A stretch of DNA of 64,000 nucleotides. Origin: Corynebacterium macginleyi. GTDB taxonomy: Bacteria > Actinomycetota > Actinomycetes > Mycobacteriales > Mycobacteriaceae. The stretch covers positions 124,001 to 188,000 of the forward strand of contig NZ_REGE01000002.1 of the NCBI RefSeq assembly GCF_003688935.1, given 5' to 3'. The notes below the pieces were generated by a model. It was not told where the DNA came from. It was given only the letters and a program-made list of their open reading frames with translations, and did no database searches. Numbering within the stretch: the stretch's first letter is position 1; each line of letters starts with the position of its first letter. The translations under genes were made by a program, and so were the position numbers. Shown piece after piece: positions 34,963 through 44,509 of this stretch.

Positions 34963-35730
34963 ATGCTTCAGCTAATGAATCTTTCTAGCAGCCATGCCCC
35001 CGAAGAAAACTTCCTCGAGCAATACATACCACTCGTCGATTTCCTCGGTCAGGCCATGGGCCCCAACACCGAAATCGTGCTCCATGATCTCGATGTACCC
35101 GATAAATCCATCATTGGCATTGCCAATGGACACATCTCCGGTCGCGAACTCGGTGGCCCGGTCACAGACTTTGCCCTCTGGTTTATGAAACAAGGCGACG
35201 CGGCAGCCGTTCCTATGATGACCGGATACCGCGCAGTCAATGGCGAAGGAAAAGTCTGCCGCTCCTCGAGCTATTTCCTCCGCGACGCCACCGGCCATAT
35301 GCGCGGCATGCTATGCATCAATGTGGAACTATCCGAGCTTATCCAGATCCGCGATGCCGCTGATACGTTGATTGGCGGCGCCGAAGCCCCGGCTCTCGAT
35401 AAGGCGAAGGCCTTCGGTGGCTACCCCGGCACCACCGCACCGCCAAAAACTCCCGCATTGGAAGCGGCTGCGAATAAAAAGCCGGAAGAACCCTATAGCG
35501 AATCGCTGCGCTCCAACGTCGAGCACCTGTTGGACTCCATGCTGGATTCCGCGATTTCCACCCATTCCACCCCGGTCACGTCCATGCAGCGCCATGAACG
35601 GCTTGAAGTCATCGCTACCCTGGAAGATGATGGTTTCTTCCTTCTCAAAGGTGGTATCGCCGCAGCAGCCGCTCGGCTCGGAGTATCTGAACCCACGGTA
35701 TACCGTTACCTCGTCCAAGTCCGCGGCTAA
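34963..35730 (+). CDS. YheO-like transcriptional regulator (PAS-type sensor plus HTH)
   Basis: 255 residues. N-terminal YheO-like domain (about 10-125: LGPNTEIVLHDL-type strand, SIIGIANGHISGR, YFLRDATGHMRGMLCINVE), a 60-residue Ala/Pro linker, and a C-terminal DauR-type HTH (RLEVIATLEDDGFFLLKGGIAAAAARLGVSEPTVYRYL). Such proteins, for example DauR, control amino acid catabolism. ATG after AAAAGGA. It follows sdaA after a terminator, so it has its own promoter; regulation of sdaC-sdaA is inferred from the neighbourhood. Confidence 0.85.
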   Translation: MLQLMNLSSSHAPEENFLEQYIPLVDFLGQAMGPNTEIVLHDLDVPDKSIIGIANGHISGRELGGPVTDFALWFMKQGDAAAVPMMTGYRAVNGEGKVCRSSSYFLRDATGHMRGMLCINVELSELIQIRDAADTLIGGAEAPALDKAKAFGGYPGTTAPPKTPALEAAANKKPEEPYSESLRSNVEHLLDSMLDSAISTHSTPVTSMQRHERLEVIATLEDDGFFLLKGGIAAAAARLGVSEPTVYRYLVQVRG

Positions 35731-35856
35731 GATTTTCGTTCCACGTGGGCGTGGCAATCTTGCTACATTCACGTGGTGCATGTGCTGTCCGGCGCCCCTA
35801 AAAAGGTAGGATACAACAGCCGGCGAGTCGCTGTTTTTTACCAGTGCGAGATACGT

Positions 35857-35885
35857 GGGAACTAAATGCGTCCCGACACCGTTGT
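35857..35885 (+). promoter_or_regulatory. SigH-type promoter of sigB
   Basis: GGGAAC (35857-35862), 17-bp spacer, CGTTGT (35880-35885): matches the known corynebacterial SigH pattern (-35 GGAA, -10 GTT). It lies 38 nt before the sigB ATG. SigH control of sigB is known in C. glutamicum. Confidence 0.65.
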
Positions 35886-35923
35886 AGCTTATGAAACAGG
35901 CGACAATTTCAGGAGGCTAAGAG

Positions 35924-36937
35924 ATGACGAACCCATCTGCCAACACCGCCAATGGTACTTCGACTGCCCCTACTGATGAGGAACAAGAAGTAGACCGTGG
36001 GTCCCGCCGCAATCAAACCAATGACAATCCCTCTGCGGACCTGGTACGCGTCTACCTCAACGGAATTGGCAAAACCGCCCTACTGAGCGCCGAAGACGAG
36101 GTTGAACTCGCGCAGACGATTGAAGTGGGCCTGTATGCAGAGTACAAGCTCAATAACGCAGATAAGCTAACACGCGCGGAAAAACGCGACTTGAAAATCT
36201 TGGCCCGCGAGGGCAAGAAGGCCCGTTCCCACCTGCTAGAGGCAAACCTCCGCCTCGTCGTCTCCCTGGCCAAGCGCTATACCGGCCGCGGAATGCCGCT
36301 TTTGGATCTTATTCAAGAGGGCAACCTTGGCCTTATCCGTGCTATGGAAAAGTTCGATTATGCCAAGGGCTTTAAGTTCTCTACCTACGCCACGTGGTGG
36401 ATCCGTCAAGCTATTACCCGCGGCATGGCGGATCAGTCGCGCACCATCCGCCTTCCGGTTCACTTGGTGGAGCAGGTGAATAAGCTCTCCCGTATCAAGC
36501 GTGAGATGTATCAGTCCTTAGGCCGCGAGGCGACCAATGAGGAGCTGTCGGAGGAATCCGGCATCGATGAGGACAAAATAGAGATGCTGCTGCGTCAGTC
36601 CCGTGATCCGGTCTCGCTCGACATGCCCGTTGGTACCGATGAGGAAGCCCCGCTGGGTGATTTCATCGAGGATGCTGAGGCTACCGATGCTGAGACTGCT
36701 GTTGTAGCCTCCATGCGCCACTCCGATATCCGCGGTGTCATCGATACACTAGAAAAGCGCGAGCAGGATGTCATTCGCCTGCGCTACGGCTTGGATGACG
36801 GCGTGCCACGCACCCTTGACCAGATTGGTCGCCGGTTCGGACTCTCGCGCGAACGCGTACGCCAAATCGAGCGCGAGGTCATGGCGAAATTGCGGGATGG
36901 CAACCGTGCTGACCGCCTGCGCGAGTACGCGCTATAA
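35924..36937 (+). CDS. sigB: RNA polymerase sigma factor SigB (group 2)
   Basis: 337 residues, without the long N-terminal extension of SigA. Region 1.2 is [13 protein letters not shown], region 2 [20 protein letters not shown] and [10 protein letters not shown], region 4 [20 protein letters not shown]. Group 2 sigma factors serve stationary-phase and stress transcription. The ATG follows AGGAGGC. dtxR and galE come next as in C. glutamicum, although an intrinsic terminator separates sigB from dtxR. Confidence 0.96.
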   Translation: MTNPSANTANGTSTAPTDEEQEVDRGSRRNQTNDNPSADLVRVYLNGIGKTALLSAEDEVELAQTIEVGLYAEYKLNNADKLTRAEKRDLKILAREGKKARSHLLEANLRLVVSLAKRYTGRGMPLLDLIQEGNLGLIRAMEKFDYAKGFKFSTYATWWIRQAITRGMADQSRTIRLPVHLVEQVNKLSRIKREMYQSLGREATNEELSEESGIDEDKIEMLLRQSRDPVSLDMPVGTDEEAPLGDFIEDAEATDAETAVVASMRHSDIRGVIDTLEKREQDVIRLRYGLDDGVPRTLDQIGRRFGLSRERVRQIEREVMAKLRDGNRADRLREYAL

Positions 36938-36966
36938 AATTTTTCGCCCCCTAGACACTCTTTAAT

Positions 36967-37022
36967 CGCGACCTCGAATATGCCGCCGAAGATTTCTCAA
37001 TGCACTTTCGAGGTCGCGTTTT
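36967..37022 (+). terminator. terminator after sigB
   Basis: 12-bp perfect arms CGCGACCTCGAA (36967-36978) and TTCGAGGTCGCG (37007-37018), 28-nt loop, then TTTT. Confidence 0.8.
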
Positions 37023-37168
37023 CCATGCAAGCGGCGAGCTCAATTCAGTCTCCTAATATCGCTCCAGCAAACTTAGGGCCACTTAAGCTAGTCTAGATAC
37101 AAAATGTAAAAACACAGTCTGCCTTGTGCACGGCACGCATTACTGTTTTCGAAGAAAGGTATGCCCAC

Positions 37169-37846
37169 GTGAGGGACCTCGTTGATACTACTGAGATGTA
37201 CCTTCGGACCATTTATGAATTGGAAGAAGAAGGCATCACTCCCCTGCGCGCCCGGATCGCCGAACGCCTAGAGCAATCCGGACCTACTGTGTCCCAAACC
37301 GTAGCTCGCATGGAGCGCGATGGCCTCCTTCACGTTCGTTCGGATAGGAGCTTGGACCTTACTGAAAAAGGACGCGAATTGGCTACGGCGGTTATGCGCA
37401 AGCACCGCCTCGCAGAGCGTTTGCTTACTGATGTCCTCGGGCTCGAGATCAGCAAAGTCCACGACGAGGCCTGCCGCTGGGAGCATGTGATGAGTAAAGA
37501 GGTGGAAAAGCGCGTGGTAACAGTCCTCGATGATCCCAGTCGTTCTCCTTTTGGCAACCCAATTCCGGCGCTGTCAGATTTGGGGGTTCAGGTCCCCGAA
37601 CCATCGATTGGTACACGGGCTATTGATCTCCCCAATGGGGAAGAAAAAACCGCCAAGATTATTCAGATCAATGAAATATTGCAGGTAGATGAGGCTACCT
37701 TCCGGGAACTTGTACGAGCTGGAATCCGAATCGGTACCGAAGTCACCGTGGTCAATAATGACGGCACTATTTCGCTTACCACTGACGAGGGCACGACCGT
37801 CACCTTGGCAGATAATCTGGCACACGCAGTGCGTGTGGAGGTCTAG
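37169..37846 (+). CDS. dtxR: iron-dependent transcriptional repressor DtxR
   Basis: Fe2+-activated repressor of siderophore, heme and toxin-type genes. 225 residues with N-terminal winged helix ([16 protein letters not shown]) and all metal ligands at the DtxR numbering: M10, H79, E83, H98, C102, E105, H106; the C-terminal SH3-like domain follows a short Pro-rich linker. The GTG at 37169 gives the family N terminus ([12 protein letters not shown]) and has GAAAGG upstream; the open frame begins 15 codons earlier. galE follows 3 nt later. Confidence 0.97.
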   Translation: MRDLVDTTEMYLRTIYELEEEGITPLRARIAERLEQSGPTVSQTVARMERDGLLHVRSDRSLDLTEKGRELATAVMRKHRLAERLLTDVLGLEISKVHDEACRWEHVMSKEVEKRVVTVLDDPSRSPFGNPIPALSDLGVQVPEPSIGTRAIDLPNGEEKTAKIIQINEILQVDEATFRELVRAGIRIGTEVTVVNNDGTISLTTDEGTTVTLADNLAHAVRVEV

Positions 37847-37849
37847 GCC

Positions 37850-38833
37850 ATGAAGCTTCTGGTTACTGGCGGTGCCGGCTATGTTGGCAGCGTATGTTCC
37901 GCAGTCCTCGTGGAGCAAGGCCACGACGTCACCATCATCGATAACTTTTCTACGGGCAACCGGGATGCGGTGCCGCACGCGGCTCGCGTGGTCGAAGGCG
38001 ATGTGGCAGACAAGGCCGCAGAGGTACTGGGGGAAGGCGAGTTTGAGGGCGTCTTACACTTCGCCGCTCGCTCGCTCGTTGGTGAATCCGTGGAAAAGCC
38101 GGACGTATACTGGAAGCACAACGTGGTGACTACGCTGCGCTTGCTCAACGCCATGCGCGATAACGATGTGAAAAGCCTTGTCTTTTCTTCCACCGCGGCC
38201 ACCTACGGCGAACCGGAACAGGTTCCTATTACTGAGGACATGCCGGCCCAGCCCACAAACCCCTATGGTGCTAGCAAACTAGCTATCGACTACATGATTT
38301 CATCTTTTGCACAGGCATTTGGGCTCGCAGCCACGTCCCTGCGCTATTTCAATGTAGCCGGTGCCTACGGCTCCATCGGTGAAAACCGCAAAATTGAAAC
38401 CCACCTTATCCCCATTGTCCTGCAAGTTGCATTAGGGCACCGCGATAAGATTTTCATTTATGGCACGGATTGGGATACCCCGGATGGAACGCCGGTGCGC
38501 GACTACATCCATGTCTGCGATCTTGCCGATGCCCACGTGCTAGCTCTCCACAGCAACACCCCCGGGACCCACCAAATCTATAACTTGGGTTCCGGCGAAG
38601 GATACTCCGTCAAGCAAGTCATCGAGATGTGTCGCAAAGTAACCGGCCACGAGATTCCGGCGGAAATCGCCCCACGTCGTGCCGGAGACCCAGCCACGCT
38701 TATTGCGTCCTCGGAAAAAATCAAGCGGGAATTGGACTGGAATCCCCGACACACTGACTTAGAAACCATCGTGACCGACGCATGGAATTTTACTCGTCAA
38801 CTCGGCGACCGGGCTCATTCAGCACACCGCTAA
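37850..38833 (+). CDS. galE: UDP-glucose 4-epimerase
   Basis: Interconverts UDP-glucose and UDP-galactose; in corynebacteria it supplies galactose for arabinogalactan. 327 residues with the NAD motif TGGAGYVGS (6-14), FSSTAATYG, and the catalytic Y139-x3-K143 (YGASK). Starts 3 nt after dtxR, as in C. glutamicum and C. diphtheriae. Its TAA overlaps the stop of the convergent DUF4192 gene. Confidence 0.95.
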   Translation: MKLLVTGGAGYVGSVCSAVLVEQGHDVTIIDNFSTGNRDAVPHAARVVEGDVADKAAEVLGEGEFEGVLHFAARSLVGESVEKPDVYWKHNVVTTLRLLNAMRDNDVKSLVFSSTAATYGEPEQVPITEDMPAQPTNPYGASKLAIDYMISSFAQAFGLAATSLRYFNVAGAYGSIGENRKIETHLIPIVLQVALGHRDKIFIYGTDWDTPDGTPVRDYIHVCDLADAHVLALHSNTPGTHQIYNLGSGEGYSVKQVIEMCRKVTGHEIPAEIAPRRAGDPATLIASSEKIKRELDWNPRHTDLETIVTDAWNFTRQLGDRAHSAHR

Positions 38834-39915
38834 GCAATGCCACCGCCAGCAATTCCCGCTGCCTCCCGTGCGGCGTCACAACCGCGGATCAAGCTAGCAA
38901 CGAGGCGTTCCCCCATTCCACTGCGATATGCTTGGGCAATGAGCTGGCTCAGATTGTGCCTCGGAGCCTCATCAATGGCGACGGTAAGCGCTGGGCCTGC
39001 ATAAACCCCAAATCTCTGCGCCACCTGAGTCGCTGCATATAACGCCAAGGCGTTGGAGCGGATAATGCCGCCAAAAGTGCGCGCCGTAGCTAAGAGCAAC
39101 GTACCAGCCGCATGCGAAGATTCAACAAGGTTCCGGATAACCAGGTCGCGCATCCACGTCGTCGACATCCACATCGCAGCCGCGCAGAGTAATTCTTCGT
39201 TTTCCAAGGTCTCTTCCAAAGTTTCTACCTCGCTGAGCACATACTGCACATCCGCAATGAGGCGCTGGACAACACGGATGGGATCCGTGATGCCATAGCC
39301 ATGGCCGGCTCGCATCTGCCGGGACAATTCCTCTGCGCAGCGCTGCATGGATGCGATTTCATCTTGCCCGAAGTAAGGGTTATGCGGGGCGAATTGCTGG
39401 ACGAGCTCGTCACGGGAAAGCTCTGGTAGGGTGCCGTTTTCTACGCAGGCGCGCATGGAGGAACTAGTGGAAATAGCCGGAATTATTCCTTCGGTCCAGG
39501 CTGGCATAGGGCCTTCGCCGTTTTCAGTACTACAGCCGAATACCAGGTCATAGGCAGTCGATGTCGCAATCTCTTCCACCAACCAGCAGGCATCGATTCC
39601 GGTACCCTGGTCATCTTCGAAATGATAGAGCGACTCGATTACTTCCCAGAGCTCCACTTCGGCGCGCTGAGAAATAATAAAACATAGAATGGCTTCTGGA
39701 CTTCCACAGTGAAAGGCATTCATGATCTCGGGCAGGGCCGCGGGAACATCGGAAAGGTCGAAACGGGCAACAGGTCCCATGCTGCGACCCGTTGAAGTTG
39801 GTTCGATAGAGATGAGGACGATGGATTCGGCTGGGAAGAATCCGAGAATTCCTGGAATATTCGCAAGGATGTCCCCGGGTGTACGGATGGGTTGTTGTGG
39901 TGTTGTGATCTTCAT
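38830..39915 (-). CDS. DUF4192 protein
   Basis: 361 residues beginning with the family segment [24 protein letters not shown], and continuing with [10 protein letters not shown] and a C-terminal [29 protein letters not shown]4192 is an actinobacterial family of unknown function that is often a chromosomal neighbour of dtxR-galE. The ATG follows TAGGAG at 4 nt spacing. Confidence 0.85.
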   Translation of the reverse strand: MKITTPQQPIRTPGDILANIPGILGFFPAESIVLISIEPTSTGRSMGPVARFDLSDVPAALPEIMNAFHCGSPEAILCFIISQRAEVELWEVIESLYHFEDDQGTGIDACWLVEEIATSTAYDLVFGCSTENGEGPMPAWTEGIIPAISTSSSMRACVENGTLPELSRDELVQQFAPHNPYFGQDEIASMQRCAEELSRQMRAGHGYGITDPIRVVQRLIADVQYVLSEVETLEETLENEELLCAAAMWMSTTWMRDLVIRNLVESSHAAGTLLLATARTFGGIIRSNALALYAATQVAQRFGVYAGPALTVAIDEAPRHNLSQLIAQAYRSGMGERLVASLIRGCDAAREAAGIAGGGIA

Positions 39916-40121
39916 GGCTCCTAGATTCGTGGCCTACGGCAAGTACCGAAAGCCCAGAACAGACCGATGGCCGAAATCTGTGGACAAGGTAGGCGGAGGG
40001 AGACATCGGCAAGCAGTTATGCACAGGCTCGCCGCCGTAACCCTGGCGCGGGCTGTTTCGTTAGGGCATAATGATTTATTTAGCTATTTCGCGGACGCTG
40101 TACTGAATACCGAACGCGCGT

Positions 40122-40150
40122 GGGAATAGTGCGGTCCTGGCGGTCGTTGA
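40122..40150 (+). promoter_or_regulatory. SigH-type promoter of the PAC2 gene
   Basis: GGGAAT (40122-40127), 17-bp spacer, CGTTGA (40145-40150): an excellent match to the SigH-type pattern GGAAT/CGTT. It lies 32 nt before the ATG at 40183, with a strong AGGAGG between. Confidence 0.7.
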
Positions 40151-40182
40151 TCTAACTTAAGAGACCAAGGAGGTAACACATC

Positions 40183-41193
40183 ATGCACGAACAAGAGCGC
40201 AGCATGTACGAATTGGAGTACCCCGCTCCGGTGGTCAAAGACAATTCCGGTGAAGGAAAGGGCCCAACCATGGTCGTTGCCATGCACGGCTATGCCGATG
40301 CGGGCCAGGCCGTGGAGTCGAGCGCCGATCATCTCAAGGCTGCACTGGGAAACCGCCAACTAGCCTCATTTAACTCGGACGAGCTCATTGATTACCGCTC
40401 CCGCCGCCCCGCCGTCACCATCGATAACGACCGAGCCCTCGAGATAGAACCGATGGACTTGGGACTGAAGGTACTCCGGGATAATTCCGGCAAGTCTTTC
40501 CTCCTTTTATCCGGTCCTGAGCCAGATTTGCGCTGGGAAGCTTTCACCACGGCGGTGGTGAAGCTGGTTGAGAAATTCGATATTGAAGACACCATCATGC
40601 TCTACGCCGCGCCGATGCCCGTGCCGCACACGCGGCCCACCGTGGTCACCGCGCATGGTTCTTCCTCCCGCCTGACGGAAGGCATGGTCTCGATGGATTC
40701 GACAATGATGGTTCCCGGTGCCGCCGCGCTCTACATCGAAAAGGCACTCGCGGATAAAGGTCGAACTGTAGCGGGCTATACCGCGCACGTGCCGCACTAC
40801 CTGGCCGCCTCCCCTTACCCGCAGGCAACCCTAGAACTCCTTGATTCCGTGGCCAAGGCAGCCCAACTCAATATTCCGCTGGGCAGCATTGAGGCGGATA
40901 TTTCTCGCGTCGAGGGCCAGCTGGAAGAGCAGGTCACCGGATCGGAGGAGATTGAAAGCGTCGTCCAGCAATTGGAGCAGCAGTACGATGCCTTCATGGA
41001 ACGCTACCGCCAAGAGCACCCGCAAGCCATCATGCCAGGTGAAGAACCCTTACCCAGCGCAGAGGAAATCAGCGAAGAATTTGAGGCCTTCCTCGCCTCG
41101 CTCAATGAGGAGGATAGCAAGGGGTTTATCCACACAGATTTTGATGACCGCGAAGGCTCTGTCGATGACAGAGACTTAGGCGACGATATCTAA
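40183..41193 (+). CDS. PAC2-family protein
   Basis: 336 residues with the PAC2 (proteasome assembly chaperone 2-like) fold: MVVAMHGYADAGQAVE, ELIDYRSRRPAVTI, FLLLSGPEPDLRWEAF and a C-terminal helical part. Related bacterial proteins are widespread in Actinobacteria, mostly without assigned role; corynebacteria lack a 20S proteasome, so a proteasome link is not implied. The last 50 residues are acidic. AGGAGG precedes the start. The adjoining helicase has its own leaderless promoter inside the 34-bp gap. Confidence 0.88.
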   Translation: MHEQERSMYELEYPAPVVKDNSGEGKGPTMVVAMHGYADAGQAVESSADHLKAALGNRQLASFNSDELIDYRSRRPAVTIDNDRALEIEPMDLGLKVLRDNSGKSFLLLSGPEPDLRWEAFTTAVVKLVEKFDIEDTIMLYAAPMPVPHTRPTVVTAHGSSSRLTEGMVSMDSTMMVPGAAALYIEKALADKGRTVAGYTAHVPHYLAASPYPQATLELLDSVAKAAQLNIPLGSIEADISRVEGQLEEQVTGSEEIESVVQQLEQQYDAFMERYRQEHPQAIMPGEEPLPSAEEISEEFEAFLASLNEEDSKGFIHTDFDDREGSVDDRDLGDDI

Positions 41194-41227
41194 CGAACTC
41201 GCCCCTATCGCCGCTAAGGTGGTAGGG

Positions 41228-43771
41228 GTGAATTTATCTCAACAGCTGCCAGATTTAACGGAAGTACCCGAGGCCTTCATAGATGAGGCGATTTGGGATA
41301 CTTTTAACTCGTGGACCGCCAGCAAGGGAATCAATTTATATCCCGCGCAGGAGGAAGCCTCGCTCGGCATCCTGGCCGGAGATAATGTGATCCTCGCTAC
41401 CCCTACTGGCTCGGGAAAATCCATGGTAGCCAACGCCGCCCACTTTATCGCCCTAGCCCGCGGTCAACGCAGTTTTTATACCGCGCCCATTAAAGCTCTG
41501 GTAAGCGAGAAATTTTTTGCGCTCTGTGAAATCTTCGGCGCGGAAAACGTAGGTATGATGACCGGCGATGCCACCGTGAACGGCAACGCCCCCATCATCG
41601 CCGCCACGGCCGAGATCGTTGCTAATATCGCGCTTCGCGATGGCGCCGCGGCCGCCATCGATCAAGTAGTTATGGACGAATTCCACTACTACTCCGATCC
41701 AGATCGTGGCTGGGCGTGGCAAGTTCCACTCCTAGAGCTACCCAAGGCACAGTTTCTCTTGATGTCTGCCACCCTCGGTGATACCGACTGGCTGCAGGAG
41801 GATCTCACCCGCCGCACGGGGCGCGAGACCGATCTCGTGGCCGGATCCACCCGGCCGGTGCCGCTGGACTTTTCTTATGTTTTCAGCGCGGTGCACGAAA
41901 CCATCGAAGAGCTACTCGCTGATAAAAAAGCTCCCATATACGTCGTGCACTTCTCCCAACGCGAAGCAGCAGAGCGAGCCCAGGCCTTGACCTCGCTTTC
42001 TAGCATCATAAGCACAAAGGAAAAAGAAAGCATCGCTGAAGAAATCGGCAGCTTCCGCTTTACCACTGCCTTTGGCAAAGACCTTTCTAAGCTATTACGT
42101 AAGGGCATCGGAGTCCACCATGCGGGAATGCTGCCCAAGTACCGACGCCTAGTAGAGCGCCTCGCGCAACGCGGTCTTCTCAAGGTTATTTGCGGCACCG
42201 ATACATTGGGTGTGGGAATCAACGTGCCCATCCGCACCGTGTTGATGACCGGTCTAGCCAAGTTTGATGGGCAACGCCAGCGCATCTTGAAGTCGCGTGA
42301 ATTCCACCAGATTGCGGGGCGTGCTGGCAGGGCGGGCTATGACACAGAAGGTACCGTGGTCGTCGAGGCGCCTGAGCACGAGATTGAAAATGCTAAGGCC
42401 CGCAGGCGCATTGGCGATGACCCAAAGCGGCTGAAGAAGCTTAAGAAGAAATCCGCGCGCGAAGGCGAAGTCTCGTGGTCCGAGAAGACCTTTGCTCGGC
42501 TGACGCAAGCAGAACCGGAGCAGTTGACTTCGCAATTCCGGGTCTCGAATTCGATGCTACTCAATGTCTTAGCGCGCCACGGCGATGGCTACGCGCATAT
42601 GCGCCAACTCTTGCGCGATAACCATGATCCCCGCAGCAAGCAAAACAAGCATATTCTCACCGCCCTCGACCTATTCCGCGGATTGGTTGATTCCGGCGTG
42701 GTCCAAAAATCCACCAAAGGGCTAGATATCTACGGCCGCCCCTACCACCTAGTGCGGGAGTTACCGCGAGACTTTGCCCTGAACCAACCCCTTGGCCCCT
42801 TTGCCTTGGCCGCGCTCTCCTTGTTGGATCCAGAGACGGATAGTTATCACCTCGACGTAATCTCGGTCTTTGAGGCCATCCTCGACGATCCTCGGCAGGT
42901 GTTGCAGGCTCAGCAGAAGAAGCGGCGCGGGGAAGAAATTGCCGCGCTCAAGGCGGACGGAGTGGACTATACCGACCGCATGAATATCGTGGAAGATATC
43001 ACCTGGCCCAAGCCTCTAGAAGAGCTACTCGAGCAGGCCTACGATACCTTTGCTGAAACCAATGCGTGGATAAAAGAATTCGAGCTGCGGCCGAAATCCG
43101 TCGTGCGTCACATGGTAGAAAATGCCATGACGTTCTCGGACTTGGTGTCCACCTACGGCTTATCCCGGTCTGAAGGAGTTATCCTCCGCTACCTCACCGA
43201 CGCATGGCGGACGCTGAAGCAGTCCATCCCGGATGAATACACAACACCCCACATTGAAGACATCATTGTCTGGTTAGGCGAGCTTATCCGCCAGGTGGAT
43301 TCCTCGCTTGTCGATGAATGGGCACAAATGGCAGGTGACGATTCCCCCATCGATCAAGATACGCTCGACCGCGAACTAGCCTTTGGTGTCGAAGACCCTA
43401 CTGCTCTGACTGCCAACCGCCGGGCCTTTGGCATTATGGTGCGCAATTACATGTTCCGACTCACCCAACTCTTCGCGCGGGAGGAAGAAGACCACCTCGC
43501 CGCGGTATTGGATTATCTAGACCAGGTTCCCGATTTTGGTGCCATCCTGGATGACTATTTCGATGAATACGACGATATTGATACCGGCCCCGAGGCCCGC
43601 GGACCAGAATACTTCCAGTTAAAAGAATCAAACTCCCGCAGCTGGCCCGTGCGGCAGATCCTCAAGGATCCGGCAGGGGATCGCGCTTACCACTTCGTTG
43701 CCATAGTCGATCTGGACGCGTCCGATCAAGCAGGTGAAGTCCGCCTTTCAGAGTTTCACGTCGAATACTAA
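41228..43771 (+). CDS. Ski2/Mtr4-like DEAD/DEAH RNA helicase with DUF3516 domain
   Basis: 847 residues: an N-terminal Q-region, Walker A ATPTGSGKSM near 60, Walker B VMDEFHYY, SATLGDTDWL (motif III), and QIAGRAGRAGY (motif VI), followed by a long C-terminal DUF3516 domain ending in KDPAGDRAYHFVAIVDLDASD. Related actinobacterial helicases resemble HelY and are thought to act in RNA processing or decay. The GTG at 41228 is preferred over that at 41219 because TAAGGT lies 7 nt before it, indicating a leaderless mRNA; no Shine-Dalgarno sequence is present. Confidence 0.9.
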   Translation: MNLSQQLPDLTEVPEAFIDEAIWDTFNSWTASKGINLYPAQEEASLGILAGDNVILATPTGSGKSMVANAAHFIALARGQRSFYTAPIKALVSEKFFALCEIFGAENVGMMTGDATVNGNAPIIAATAEIVANIALRDGAAAAIDQVVMDEFHYYSDPDRGWAWQVPLLELPKAQFLLMSATLGDTDWLQEDLTRRTGRETDLVAGSTRPVPLDFSYVFSAVHETIEELLADKKAPIYVVHFSQREAAERAQALTSLSSIISTKEKESIAEEIGSFRFTTAFGKDLSKLLRKGIGVHHAGMLPKYRRLVERLAQRGLLKVICGTDTLGVGINVPIRTVLMTGLAKFDGQRQRILKSREFHQIAGRAGRAGYDTEGTVVVEAPEHEIENAKARRRIGDDPKRLKKLKKKSAREGEVSWSEKTFARLTQAEPEQLTSQFRVSNSMLLNVLARHGDGYAHMRQLLRDNHDPRSKQNKHILTALDLFRGLVDSGVVQKSTKGLDIYGRPYHLVRELPRDFALNQPLGPFALAALSLLDPETDSYHLDVISVFEAILDDPRQVLQAQQKKRRGEEIAALKADGVDYTDRMNIVEDITWPKPLEELLEQAYDTFAETNAWIKEFELRPKSVVRHMVENAMTFSDLVSTYGLSRSEGVILRYLTDAWRTLKQSIPDEYTTPHIEDIIVWLGELIRQVDSSLVDEWAQMAGDDSPIDQDTLDRELAFGVEDPTALTANRRAFGIMVRNYMFRLTQLFAREEEDHLAAVLDYLDQVPDFGAILDDYFDEYDDIDTGPEARGPEYFQLKESNSRSWPVRQILKDPAGDRAYHFVAIVDLDASDQAGEVRLSEFHVEY

Positions 43772-43883
43772 GCACACCCGAGTTGAGTATAACGGCGTAA
43801 GCAAACTCTCCCCTGCAACCAGAATCCTAGGAAGAGAAAGGAACCAGTAACCGGGATGGTAACCGGCTGATTAAGCAGGGTCC

Positions 43884-44408
43884 TTAGCGTGCAGCCTCGA
43901 TCTGGACTGCCTGCGCGACTGCTTGAATAACAGAAGCAACCTTGATGGCCTCCCAGATCTGTTCCTTCGTCACGCCGGCATCGCTAATCTTCTGGGTATG
44001 TGCGCCCAAGCAGTGCTCGCAGCCATTAATAGCGGAAACGGCGATGTTCCACAGCTCGAAGGTAGCGTCCTCCACCCCGGGCTTAGAGATGAAGTTCATC
44101 CGCAGACCAAACTTGACCTGTGCATAGTCATCGCCCAACCACCCCTTAGCGCGGTAGGCAACGTTATTCATTGCCATCACAGTGGCAGCGCCGTAGGCAG
44201 CGTTGATAGCTTCCTCAGAGAGGTGCTCTTGCGCTTCCTCCGCAATTTCAGAAATCACGGTGTCATTGCGGGTAGCTGCTGCCGAGGCCAATAAGGCACC
44301 CCACAGCTGCTCTTCATTCAGCTCGGTCGTGCGGGTCAAGGCACCGAGGTTGAGCTTCTGATCCTTGGCGTATTCCGGCAGTGCCGACTTCAAGTTTTCG
44401 ATAGACAC
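43884..44408 (-). CDS. ahpD: alkyl hydroperoxide reductase AhpD
   Basis: Reduces AhpC, probably via a lipoylated dehydrogenase partner, as in M. tuberculosis. 174 residues with E118, C130, C133 and H137 (GCEHCLGAH), equivalent to the M. tuberculosis active-site residues. Ribosome binding site GGAGAGAG precedes the ATG. Follows ahpC in the same direction; a possible attenuator lies between them. Confidence 0.95.
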   Translation of the reverse strand: MSIENLKSALPEYAKDQKLNLGALTRTTELNEEQLWGALLASAAATRNDTVISEIAEEAQEHLSEEAINAAYGAATVMAMNNVAYRAKGWLGDDYAQVKFGLRMNFISKPGVEDATFELWNIAVSAINGCEHCLGAHTQKISDAGVTKEQIWEAIKVASVIQAVAQAVQIEAAR

Positions 44409-44449
44409 GGTCTCTCTCCTTCTAAATTTTTGCTCAGTGACTTAAATTT

Positions 44450-44494
44450 CAAGAAAGATGCGTGCTTACCCGCCTTACGGGCCGAGAAGCACGC
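44450..44494 (-). terminator. attenuator/terminator between ahpC and ahpD
   Basis: Minus strand GCGTGCTT (44487-44494) pairs with AAGCACGC (44460-44467); an inner CCCG/CGGG stem sits in the loop; ATCTTTCTT follows. It could lower ahpD expression relative to ahpC. Confidence 0.6.
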
Positions 44495-44509
44495 ACACTT
44501 AACTGAGGT

